This document shows, one piece after another, positions 55,228 through 64,000 of a stretch of DNA of 64,000 nt. The notes beneath the pieces are model-generated. The model was not told where the DNA came from. It searched no databases and saw only the letters and a list, made by a program, of their open reading frames with translations. The stretch spans positions 257,045,757-257,109,756 of the forward strand of contig CM022298.1 in the NCBI GenBank assembly GCA_011799875.1. The letters are read 5' to 3'. How positions within the stretch are numbered: the first letter of the stretch is position 1; every line of letters begins with the position of its first letter. Made by a program: the position numbers and the translations under genes. This DNA comes from Thinopyrum elongatum (Eukaryota > Streptophyta > Magnoliopsida > Poales > Poaceae).

Positions 55228-55631
55228 GGCGACTGTGAGGACGGAAGCTGGGGGCGGAGCGAGCGCGGGAGCAGCGGGCGGAAGAGGAAAAAGGTTTCGC
55301 TCTGAGCTCGAGAAGAGGAAGGCGATGGCGATGGCCAGATTGAGAAGAAGGGGGGGTAAATAGGTTTGCGCCTCTGCGACTTCTCCTTTTTATGGGGAAG
55401 GAGCGGGGCCGCCTTGTTTATTCCCCAATATGAATGCGCCTCTATAGGCGCGAGACAGTTTGCAGCCTTTTTGGCACGCTTCCCACGTCGCGCGCTCCAT
55501 GCGCGTAGTGGGGGGCACAGTAAAACAAGATATTTACGAGCAGTTAATTCCCTGCCACGCGTGCCCGTGCACTATTTGGGCCTAGCCCAACAACGCCTCG
55601 CACTCGTGTATGGCCTAGGCCCGGGGGCTCC
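55228..55631 (-). promoter_or_regulatory. Upstream region of the T1 antisense gene
   Basis: Equivalent to 51885-52288: TATA-like CCATAAAAAGG near 55398-55387 on the minus strand, and the PPT GGCCCGGGGGCTCC before LTR E. Confidence 0.5.
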
Positions 55632-56490
55632 TGTCGGTGTACTAAGTATTGGGCCACTAGTACCCCGTACTTGTGCACGGGCAGTTGTAGCCATCCTCAC
55701 GGCAAGGCTTGCCGGGATCAGCTCGAGGTCGATTCAAGTCATCAAGGAAATCATCAAGTCGGAGATCTGAGGATCAACAGATAAGCAGAGCTGGAATCCG
55801 AAGGCCAGCTTCCCCGGCAAGATCCTTGCCGGGATGGCCTTTGGGGCCCGGCAAGACTTGGCGCCCGGCAAGGCTTGGCGCCCGGCAAGGCTTGGCGTCC
55901 GGCAAGGCTTGGCGCCCGGCAAGATTCGGCGCCTAGCGAGATTCTGCCACTGTGCCACCGCTTCGGCACAGTAACATGCCTGACATTCTGGGTCCTTCCC
56001 TGGATGCATGTCAACGCGCCAGTGGAGGAGAGCTTAAGCGGTGCTGATGGGATGGCCCCTTTTTCCATCCCCAAGAAAGTGAGGACACCTAAACGGACAC
56101 CTCACGGTGCATTAAATGCGTTTGTCCTAATCCGTCAGGGGTTAGGTATGGTACCCTGTAGCTACTTTACACCTCAATGTATGTACATTTTGCCACTGTG
56201 GAGACCCCTTTGATCATATAAAAGGAGGCCCAAGGCAACTGCTACAGGGGAGGAGAACTTACTGTGTAGCTGCTCTTTGAACGTACTGTTCATTGCGAGT
56301 GCTCCTGAAGGCTGGGCTCAAGAACATCAATAAGAACACAAAGCAGGAGTAGGGTTTTACGCTGATCAGCGGCCCGAACCTGGGTAAAAACATCCCGCGT
56401 CGATCACTGGTTCTGCTCTTTGCGTATACCTCTCCCCCCGCCGAATCGTAAAGGGGTCTCTTGGGATCCCATAGGTGTCGTACCCCGACA
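55632..56490 (+). repeat. LTR E, 3' LTR of T1 (859 bp)
   Basis: Pairs with LTR A. Five 17-bp units at 55846-55930, one more than A; lacks about 18 bp near 56260 that A has. TATAAAA at 56217-56223. Confidence 0.93.
55846..55930 (+). repeat. 17-bp VNTR in LTR E (5 units)
   Basis: Units at 55846, 55863, 55880, 55897 and 55914. Confidence 0.9.
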
Positions 56491-56495
56491 CAACC
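56491..56495. repeat. Target site duplication CAACC (right) of T1
   Basis: Partner of 29205-29209. Confidence 0.92.
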
Positions 56496-56516
56496 CCCCT
56501 TTGAGCATTCCGATAC
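56496..56516 (+). repeat. Second 4 kb LTR copy, piece 3
   Basis: About 20 bp containing TTTGAGCATTCCGATA, the direct continuation of piece 2 (as at about 13598-13618 of the first copy), before the next LTR starts. Confidence 0.65.
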
Positions 56517-59410
56517 TGTAGTGCCCAAGATGGAATTCTATCCCAATCACATGATGAATTCATGATTGGGGCACAACCGCATTTCGAGCACATTACAAGG
56601 TGGGCATCATTACAACATACCATGTACTAAATAGATGAGAAGACCAGATAAAGGCTTACACTCACCACAAGCTACAACATGAATACATAAATACATCAAT
56701 ACATAGCAATCATCATACAGAAGAGCAGGATTCGACTATGGATGAAACAAAATGAAAAAGAAGAACGACATACACCCTGCTAATCCCAGGCTCCCGACCC
56801 AGAACCTATCCCTTGATCGAAGAAGAAGAAGCAGAAGACGAACTCCACACAAGCAAGCATCGCTCTCTCATCAAAACATCGCATTACCTGTACCTACAAC
56901 TGTTGTTGTAGTAATCTGTGAGCCATGAGGACTCAGCAATCCCATTACCATGGGTATGAAGACTAGCAATGCTTAATGGGTATGGAAAGGATAAGTGGTG
57001 AGGTTGGAGCAAGAACTAAGCATTGTATGGTGGCCAACTTACGAGTACAAGAGTAAGAAGAGTAAACTATGCATAATGGTCGCAAACTAGTAATGATCAA
57101 GAAGTGATCCTAAACTACTTACGAGTCAAACATAACCCCACCGTGTTCTCTTCCCGAACTCCCTCGAAAAGAGACGGTCACAGTTATGCACATGGTTGGT
57201 GTATATTATTTGAAGTTTAGTGTCAAGTTCTCTACAGCCGAATATTATAAATCTCCAATATGTCGCATAACCGCGGGCACGACTCTCGAAAAGATTTAAC
57301 CCTGCAGGGGTGTCCCAACTTAGTCCATCATAAACTCTCATGATCCACGGAGGAAAATCTCCATCTCGGGACAACCCGATCAAACTCGGAATCCCGGTGC
57401 ACAAGACATTTCGACAATGGTAAAACAAAACTAGCAAGACCTCCCGACATGCCAACACCCTGATAGGAGCCGTGCGTATCTCGTCTCATACCATGATCGG
57501 ATGGGACATCCTATGAGTAAAACCAATCGTTGAGTTTCCCCGTTGTGGCCTCGCAGTCTACCCGGTTTGGACCAACACTCATGAGGAGCACTGGCCCGAT
57601 TTGTTGATTAATTAACCTCGGGTGCTAGCCGTTCTCTATGCAGGTTTTAGTTATTATTAGGCAAATGGTAAAACCAAAGTTGGGCCTTGCTGGAAAAAAG
57701 TTTTATTCAAAGCGAACTGTCGAGGGGGGCCCATAAACCCTGACCGTGTAAGAAATGCAAATTAAGAAACATAACACCAGTATGACAGAAACTAGGGTGG
57801 CAAGAGTGGAACAAAACACCAGGCAAAAGGTCGAGCCTTCCACCCTTTACCAAGTATATAGATACATTAATTAAATAAGAGATATTATGATATCCCATGA
57901 TATCCATGTCCCAACATGGAACAACCTGCACTACACCTGCAACTAGCAACACTATAAGAGGGGCTGAGCAAAGCGGTAACATAGCCAAACAATGGTTTGC
58001 TGGGATGGTGGAAAAGGTTAGAGGCTATTTCATGGCAATTTGGGAGGCTTGATAAACAAGTGGTAGGTGACGCAACATAGCGATAGCATCGAGACAACTA
58101 GCTAGCAAAGATAGTAGTGGTGTCCAAGGTAATGGTCATCTTGCCTAAAATCCCGTTAGGAAGAAGACCGAGTCCATGAAGTAGACGAACGGGCATAGTC
58201 GAACGAATCCTCTCAATCGCAACAAAACCAGAACTATCGGGAAGAACCACAACCAGAAAGAAGTAAACAACATGATAAACCAACAAGCATAATCATGGCA
58301 TGATGCACAACCATGTACGATGCATGTTCGGTTTAATAAGGCATGGCATGGCAAAGTGCAACAATCAAATACTACAAATTAAGTGGAGCTCAATATGACG
58401 AAACCCCACATTCAAATTATTTAGTTCACTCTCGTTCATGTACATGACAAGATTAAATATTGGTTAACATGGCAAGAGGCGAAGCACAATTAAACTACAT
58501 ATTTAGGCAAGTTTAAATGAGGCCGGAATAACAAAAAACAATTCCGAAAAATCCTCATATGCAATTTTCGAAATGGGTACTGTTCTGCCCTAAATCATAT
58601 TTTAATGTTGTTAAATAGTAAAATAAAGTACACCATGGTAATATATGTTTTTTTCTAGTCAAGTTACATATATAATTCATTTAATTCGGAGCTACGGTTA
58701 TTAAGTTATGAAATAAACCATTTTAACATGTCATTTATGCAAATTAATGCAAACAGCAAGTTAAACATTTTTAACATGGATGAAAGTTGGATATTGTGAA
58801 ACTAGATGAAATTCTAAGCAATTTACATATATGACACATTTTAATCCGATGCACGGTTTGTGAATTATTAATGCATGAACATGGAGGGTCAATCTGTAAA
58901 TATGTAGTTTTTCTAGAAATAGAGAAATTCGTCCACTGAAAAAAAACAGGAGTTGGGCAGAAATTGGCTGGCCCAACAGTACACAGGAGAGGGGTTGGGT
59001 GCGTCCTCACCTCGCTGGGCCGGATTTGGCCAGCGGCTGTGTGAGGATCTCTGATCTCAATCTCACACGCACACAGAATTATCACAGATCGAACTAGGAA
59101 TTTGAATTTGGTAGAGGATTCCTCCCAACCACCCACACCTCTATCCAATTACACGAGAAGCTTGCCGTGGCCGCAGCCATCCAAATCCTTGCCAAACGAG
59201 AGGATACGCGTCAATGGCTATTTGTACTATCGTACACCCGCTCAGCGGGCCCAGTTTGGGCTTGCAAGCCACTGGGGAGGCCTCTTGGGCCAAGTCGACT
59301 TGGGCCTCTCTTGGGGTCCTGTAGATGTCTTGCGCTTGTCAACAGCCAACATGCCCTATTCACCATCCAGCTCGTCGGGTGTGCCTCTGTTGTCCTTCAG
59401 GTCGCTGACA
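56517..59410 (-). repeat. 3' LTR of the chromovirus (2894 bp)
   Basis: Minus strand TGTCAGCGACC at 59410 (immediately after a purine tract) to CTTGGGCACTACA at 56517, where the 4 kb LTR host sequence begins. Mostly A/T-rich and non-coding; I see no gene in it. Confidence 0.68.
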
Positions 59411-60720
59411 CCCCCCCTCCGTTGAGAAGCGGCTTGTCCCCAAGCCGGTGCACGGGGAAACTTTTGACGGAGAGAGTCAATGTCTTCCCATGTAGCTTCC
59501 TCAAGCGAAGTGTCACTCCAGTGCACGAGCCCTTGGGCAGTGGTGCGTTTTCTGCTTTGACTAACATGCTTCTATAGAATCTTGACAGGAATCTGTAAAT
59601 GAGCAGCAGAAGATGGAAGTGCTTGATGTACTGTGCAGTGAGGATGTATAACTTGTTTAAGCTGTGAAACATGGAAAACAGGATGGATTTTACTGCCTGG
59701 TGGTAGTGACAGCCGATAAGCCACTTCCCCAATCTTCTCCAAAACCTCATAAGGACCAAAATACTTGAACGCAAGCTTGTGGTTGGATCGATGCACAACT
59801 GAAGATTGAACATAAGGCTGAAGTTTCAGGAAAACTTTATCTCCCACAGCAAAATGCCTCTCTGTTCTATGCTTGTCTGCCTGATGTTTCATGCACTGTT
59901 GTGCTCGCAGTAGATGTTGTCTGACAGACTCCACTATCACTTGCCTTTCTTCCAGCCAAACTTGAATATCCATAGGAGCTATAGAATCCGATGCAGCTAT
60001 ACCAAAGTATCTTGGAGGATGTCCATATAGCACTTCAAAAGGAGATTTGCCCACAGCTTAATGCTAGTTAGTGTTATACCAGAATTCACACATGGGAAGC
60101 CACTTGCTCCATTTGGTAGGGTGTGAATTGATAAAGATGCGGAGATAACCTTCCACCTGCTGGTTCACTCGTTCTGTTTGACCATCAGTAGCTGGGTGAT
60201 ATGCAGAGCTCATATTGAGGTGAGCACAAGTTCTTTTAACAAGTATTTGCCACAAAAATAGTAAAGATAGGATATCTGTCTCACACAATAGTTTCTGGCA
60301 TGCCATGGAGTTTGTACACATTATCCAAGAAAACTTCAGCAACTCTTTGAGCAGTGTAAGGATGTTTTAAGGGCCATAAAGTGACCATATTTAGTGAACT
60401 TATCAATAACCAGTAGAATGCAGTCATATGAGAAAGAAGAAGGCAATCCTGTGATGAAGTCCATTGTAATAGTTTCCCAGGCTTATTTAGGGACTGGCAG
60501 TGGTGACAAAAGCCCTGGATAATTAACCCTCTCTGCCTTGGACTGCTGACAAATCATGCAAGACTGCACCGTATGTCTAATAAACTACTTCATGCCAACC
60601 CAGCGAAACAAGGAATGTATTCTTCTATAAGTTACAGGGAATCCTGAATGTCCTCCCACTGGGCTATCATGGAATGCAGAGAAAATTTTGGCATGTAATT
60701 GAGGATTAGTACCAATCCAT
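59411..60720 (-). pseudogene. Integrase and chromodomain-like tail of the chromovirus
   Basis: Zinc-binding and core motifs read in broken frames (GGHSGFPVTYRRIHSLFRW, CMICQQ, TMDFITGLPSSF). Frame 60342-60064 has YHPATDGQTERVNQQVEGYL with the catalytic Glu; the second Asp region is mutated. Frame 60054-59572 has [13 protein letters not shown] and [20 protein letters not shown]. Past a stop, HWSDTSLEEATWEDIDSL resembles the plant chromodomain-like tail and runs into the purine tract GGAGGGGGGG (59420-59411), the PPT. Confidence 0.78.
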
Positions 60721-60959
60721 ATACACCCTTTATATCTGATTATCCCCTGGATCAATTGATATTTAGGTTTGGCATCTGGATCAAGAGAGAGTTGTTGCTA
60801 GAGCTCAATTGCTTTATCATCATTTTCATAACTAGTAACAATCTCCTCCATCCAAACAGGCTGAGCTCTGGATATACTAAGTACCTGTGAATTGGGTGGC
60901 CATCTAGACAAAGCATCAGCAGCTGAATTTTCACTCCCCTTCTTATACACAATCTGATA

Positions 60960-62010
60960 GTTGAGCGCCATTAGCTTTGTAAGGGCCTTGTACTACCGAA
61001 CTGTGTGGAGTTTTTGATTCTATAAATGAACCAAGCTCTTTTGATTAGTTCTAATGGTAAACTGTTGAACATGCAGATAAGGTTTCCATTGTTCCACTGC
61101 AAGGAGAATGGCCATGTATTCCTTTTCATATACAGAGAGAGCCCTGTTTTTAGGTCCAAGGGCTTTGCTGACATATGCTAAGGGATGACCTTCCTACATG
61201 AGTACAACTCCAATCCCTATATCACATGCATATGTTTCAATGATAAAGGGTTTCTCAAAATTAGGGAGAGCTAAAACTAGTGCTTCTACAAGGGCCTTTT
61301 TCAGAATGGCAAAAGCTTGTTCTGTAACTGTAGTCCAAACAAATGGAACTCCCTTCTTAAGGAGCTCTGTCAGAGACCTGCTAATGATGCCATAGTGCTT
61401 AATAAACTTTCTGTAATAGCCACTGAGCCCCAGAAATCCTCTGACTTCCTTAACATTCCTGGAACTAGCCATTGTTGGACCGTTTGAATCTTACTAGGAT
61501 CAGTAGCTACACCAGCAGCACTAATAACATGTCCTAGATAGGCAACTTGCTCTTGTGCAAAAGCACACTTGGACAACTTAACATGCCATTTATCAGCCTG
61601 CAGAATGGAAAGCACCTGCCTGACATGGAGTATGTGCTCTTTATAAGTCTTACTGAAGACCAGTATATCATCAAAGAATACTAGAGTATTTTTTCTGTTT
61701 ACTGGAAATAAGGAAGTGTTCATTGCTCCATGGAAAGTATTTGGTCCACCTGTGAGACCCATGGCAAGCACTGTAAATTCAGAGTGACCATGATGTGTTT
61801 GGAAAGTTGTTTTAAATTCTTCTCCAGGAGCTACTCGGATCTGATGGTAACCAGCTCTGAGATCCAATTTAGTGAACCATGCTGCTCCAGCTAGTTCATC
61901 AATTACAGGTATGGATATTTTCCTTTGATTGTAATAGCATTCAACATCCTATAATCAATGGCCAACCTCCATTCACCCCCTTTCTTTTTAACCAATGGGA
62001 CTGGTGAAGA
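60960..62010 (-). pseudogene. RT-RNaseH of the chromovirus
   Basis: Frame 61867-61370 has DLRAGYHQIRVAPGEE, VLAMGLTGGPNTF and the catalytic FFDD at 61678-61667, then HVISAAGVATDPSKI. The preceding RT motif ([14 protein letters not shown]) is in another frame at about 61975-61930. Frame 61472-61194 carries the connection/RNaseH start (VRGFLGLSGYYRKFIKHYG). RNaseH continues with frameshifts to about 60960. Not functional. Confidence 0.82.
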
Positions 62011-62035
62011 AAATGGGCTTGTACTTGCACTGGTA

Positions 62036-62170
62036 CCGTATCATGCTATACAAATGGTTTTTAACCCCTTTCCGCGATGGCATTTGGAACCATCACCTAG
62101 TGAGTGTGGGCGATAGGGAGAAACCGTCGGGGATAGGCGAGCGGCTATTGACGATCGCCATAGAGTAAAC
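62036..62170. other. Short unassigned segment
   Basis: 135 bp unlike the retrotransposons on either side, with inverted-looking words such as GGAACCATCACC, AAACCGTCGGGGATAGGCG and GACGATCGCC. It could be the subterminal part of a CACTA-type DNA transposon; I cannot support an assignment. Confidence 0.3.
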
Positions 62171-63899
62171 TAAAGGAAATATGCCCTAGAGGCAATAATA
62201 AAGTTGTTATTTATATTTCCTTATATATGATAAATGTTTATTATTCATGCTAGAATTGTATTAACCGGAAACTTAATACATGTGTGAATACATAGACAAA
62301 CAGAGTGTCACTAGTATGCCTCTACTTGACTAGCTCATTAATCAAAGATGGTTAAGTTTCCTAGCCATAGACATGAGTTGTCATTTGATAAACGGGATCA
62401 CATCATTAGAGAATGATGTGATTGACTAGACCCATCCGTTAGCTTAGCACGATGATCGTTTAGTTTGTTGCTATTGCTTTCTTCATGACTTATACATGTT
62501 CCTCTGACTATGAGATTATGCAACTCCCGAATACCGGAAGAACACCTTGTGTGCTATCAAACGTCACAACGTAACTGGGTGATTATAAAGATGCTCTACA
62601 GGTGTCTCCGATGGTGTTTGTTGAGTTGGCATAGATCGAGATTAGGATTTGTCACTCCGATTGTCGGAGAGGTATCTCTGGGCCCTCTCGGTAATGCACA
62701 TCATATGAAGCCTTGCAAGCAATGTGACTAATGAGTTAGTTACAGGACGATGCATTACGGAACGAGTAAAGAGACTTGCCGGTAACGAGATTGAACTAGG
62801 TATGATGATACCGACGATGGAATCTCGGGCAAGTAACATACCGATGACAAAGGGAACAACGTATGTTGTTATGCGGTTTGACCGATAAAGATCTTCGTAG
62901 AATATGTGGGAGCCAATAAGAGCATCCAGGTTCCGCTATTGAATATTGACTCGAGATGAGTCTCGGTCATGTCTGCATAGTTCTCGAACCCGTAGGGTCC
63001 GCACGCTTAACGTTCGATGACGATCGGTATTATGAGTTTATGTGTTTTGATGCACCGAAGGTAGTTCGAAGTCCTGGATGTGATCACGGACATGACGAGG
63101 AGTCTCGAAATGGTCGAGACATAAAGATCAATATATTGGATGGCTATGTTTGGACACCGGAATGGTTTCGGATGAGTTCGGGCATTTTCCGGAGTACCGG
63201 GAGGTTACCGGAACCCCCCGGGGAGTCAATGGGCCTTATTGGGCCTTAGTGGAAGAGAGGAGGAGGCAGCCAGGTGGAGGGCGCCCCCCCCCCCTCCAAG
63301 CCCAATACGAATTGGGGTGGGGGGCTGCCCCCCCCCCTTTCCTTCTCCCTCTCTCCTCCTTCCTTCCTCTCCTACTCCAACTAGGGAAAGGGGAATCCTA
63401 CTCCCACCGGGAGTAGGACTCCCCCCTTGGGCGCGCCATGAGAGGGCCGGCCCTCCCCTCCTCCACTCCTTTATATACGGAGGAGGGGGCACCCCATAGA
63501 CACACAAGTTGATTGTTTAGCCGTGTGCGGTGCCCCCCTCCACAGATTTCCACCTCGGTCATATTGTCGTAGTGCTTAGGCGAAGCCCTGCGTCGGTAAC
63601 TTCATCATCACCGTCACCACGCCGTCGTGCTGACGAAACTCTCCCTCGGCCTCAACTGGATCAAGAGTTCGAGGGACGTCACCGAGTTGAACGTGTGCAG
63701 ATCGCAGAGGTGCCGTGCGTTCGGTACTTGGATCGGTTGGATCGTGAAGACGTTCGACTGCATCAACCGCTTTACTAAACGCTTCCGCTTTCGGTCTACG
63801 AGGGTACGTGGACACACTCTCCCCGCTCGTTGCTATGCTTCTCCTAGATAGATCTTGCGTGATCGTAGGAATTTTTTTGAAATACTACATTCCCCAACA
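62171..63899 (+). repeat. 5' LTR of the right-hand Angela-like element (1729 bp)
   Basis: Ends in CCCCAACA; the start reads TAAAGGAAATATGCCC, that is, TG has become TA. TATATA at 63472-63477 marks the promoter. Aligns throughout to 28502-26771 reversed. Confidence 0.9.
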
Positions 63900-63900
63900 G

Positions 63901-63913
63901 TGGCATCTGAGCC
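63901..63913 (+). other. Primer binding site of the right-hand Angela-like element
   Basis: TGGCATCTGAGCC directly after the LTR, with two mismatches to the iMet complement; the C at position 4 is shared with the other Angela-like copy. Confidence 0.75.
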
Positions 63914-64000
63914 AGGTCTATGCATAGATGTTATATGCACGAGTAGAACACAAAGAGTTGTGGGCGATAATAGTCATACTGCTTACCAGCATGTCATACT

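Larger units (their letters stand above)
29210..56490 (+). mobile_element. T1: outer full-length Tat/RIRE2-like element, split by T2
   Basis: LTR A (29210-30064), PBS, gag-protease, pol, a hairpin, antisense gene and LTR E (55632-56490), with TSD CAACC. Without T2 (39953-53908) and one copy of its TSD the element is about 13.3 kb. LTRs A and E share a 17-bp repeat block absent from T2 LTRs, which confirms the pairing. By eye A and E differ by about ten substitutions plus two indels, so it is fairly young. Pol contains a frameshift and stops. Confidence 0.93.
56517..62035 (-). mobile_element. Reina-like chromovirus (Ty3/Gypsy), 5' part missing
   Basis: Minus strand: RT, RNaseH, integrase, chromodomain-like tail, PPT and a 2.9 kb 3' LTR. 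The sequence is lost upstream of RT motif 1 near 62035, so gag, protease, PBS and 5' LTR are absent. Integrase and tail motifs match the chromovirus branch; the Reina assignment is from memory. Confidence 0.78.
62171..64000 (+). mobile_element. Angela/BARE-like element, 5' part, continues beyond the window
   Basis: Complete 5' LTR, PBS and the first 87 bp of leader, colinear with the element at 23554-28502 in opposite orientation. No coding part is visible before the window ends. Confidence 0.9.

Noticed and set aside
29210..56490. Reading T1/T2 as a tandem pair of independent insertions
   Set aside because: TSD CAACC flanks the whole block, TSD GTCTT flanks T2, and T1 sequence resumes exactly after T2, so the arrangement is nested.
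63226..63507. Gly/Pro-rich open frames in the Angela LTR
   Set aside because: They arise from homopolymer and GGG/CCC-rich promoter-proximal sequence and are not conserved in the other LTR copies.

Overview
The window looks like intergenic chromosomal DNA from a large-genome grass, most likely a Triticeae species (wheat, Aegilops or barley relatives). The evidence is the content: BARE/WIS/Angela-type copia LTRs, a 4 kb Sukkula-like LTR, an Athila-type (Sabrina/Fatima-like) LTR piece and several Ty3/Gypsy Tat-lineage (RIRE2/Grande-like) elements, all nested. I see no ordinary host gene, rRNA, tRNA or CRISPR array. Family names come from remembered motifs, not a database search.

Layout. 1-6897: minus-strand non-autonomous Tat-like element (NA1) with gag, protease, a collapsed RT remnant, and a B3-domain-like gene running antisense near its 3' LTR. 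6898-7845: Athila-type LTR piece. 7846-11583: old, decayed Tat gag-pol. 11584-15583: a 4 kb LTR with tRNA-iMet PBS. 15963-22695: a second non-autonomous element (NA2, plus strand), inserted just inside the 4 kb-LTR element and cut on its right side. 22696-23553, 28508-29209 and 56496-56516: one second copy of the 4 kb LTR, split by insertions. 23554-28502: internally deleted Angela-like element with target site duplication (TSD) CTGTG. 29210-56490: outer Tat element (T1), TSD CAACC, itself split by inner Tat element T2 (39953-53908, TSD GTCTT). 56517-62035: minus-strand Reina-like chromovirus with a 2.9 kb LTR. 62036-62170: unassigned. 62171-64000: start of another Angela-like element.

How the parts work together. 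T1 and T2 each carry LTR, tRNA-Arg-type PBS, a gag-protease frame, a conserved in-frame UAG, then RT-RNaseH-integrase. On the opposite strand, between pol and the 3' LTR, lies a four-exon gene. Its product has an N-terminal region resembling the Pfam 'putative gypsy-type transposon' (Transposase_28) family and a long C-terminal coiled coil. Removing T2 and one TSD copy from T1 gives an exon 1 of exactly the same length as in T2. Exon lengths agree or differ by a multiple of three between the copies, while intron lengths differ freely, which is strong internal evidence for splicing.

The most notable observations are this spliced antisense gene, the different antisense gene (B3-like, with its own TATA box) in the same slot of NA1, the UAG between protease and RT in three copies, a three-LTR array in T2 with a 9-nt remnant of the internal domain between two LTRs, and templated filler DNA at the Angela deletion junction. 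All gag-pol copies carry disabling mutations, so any movement would need proteins supplied from elsewhere.
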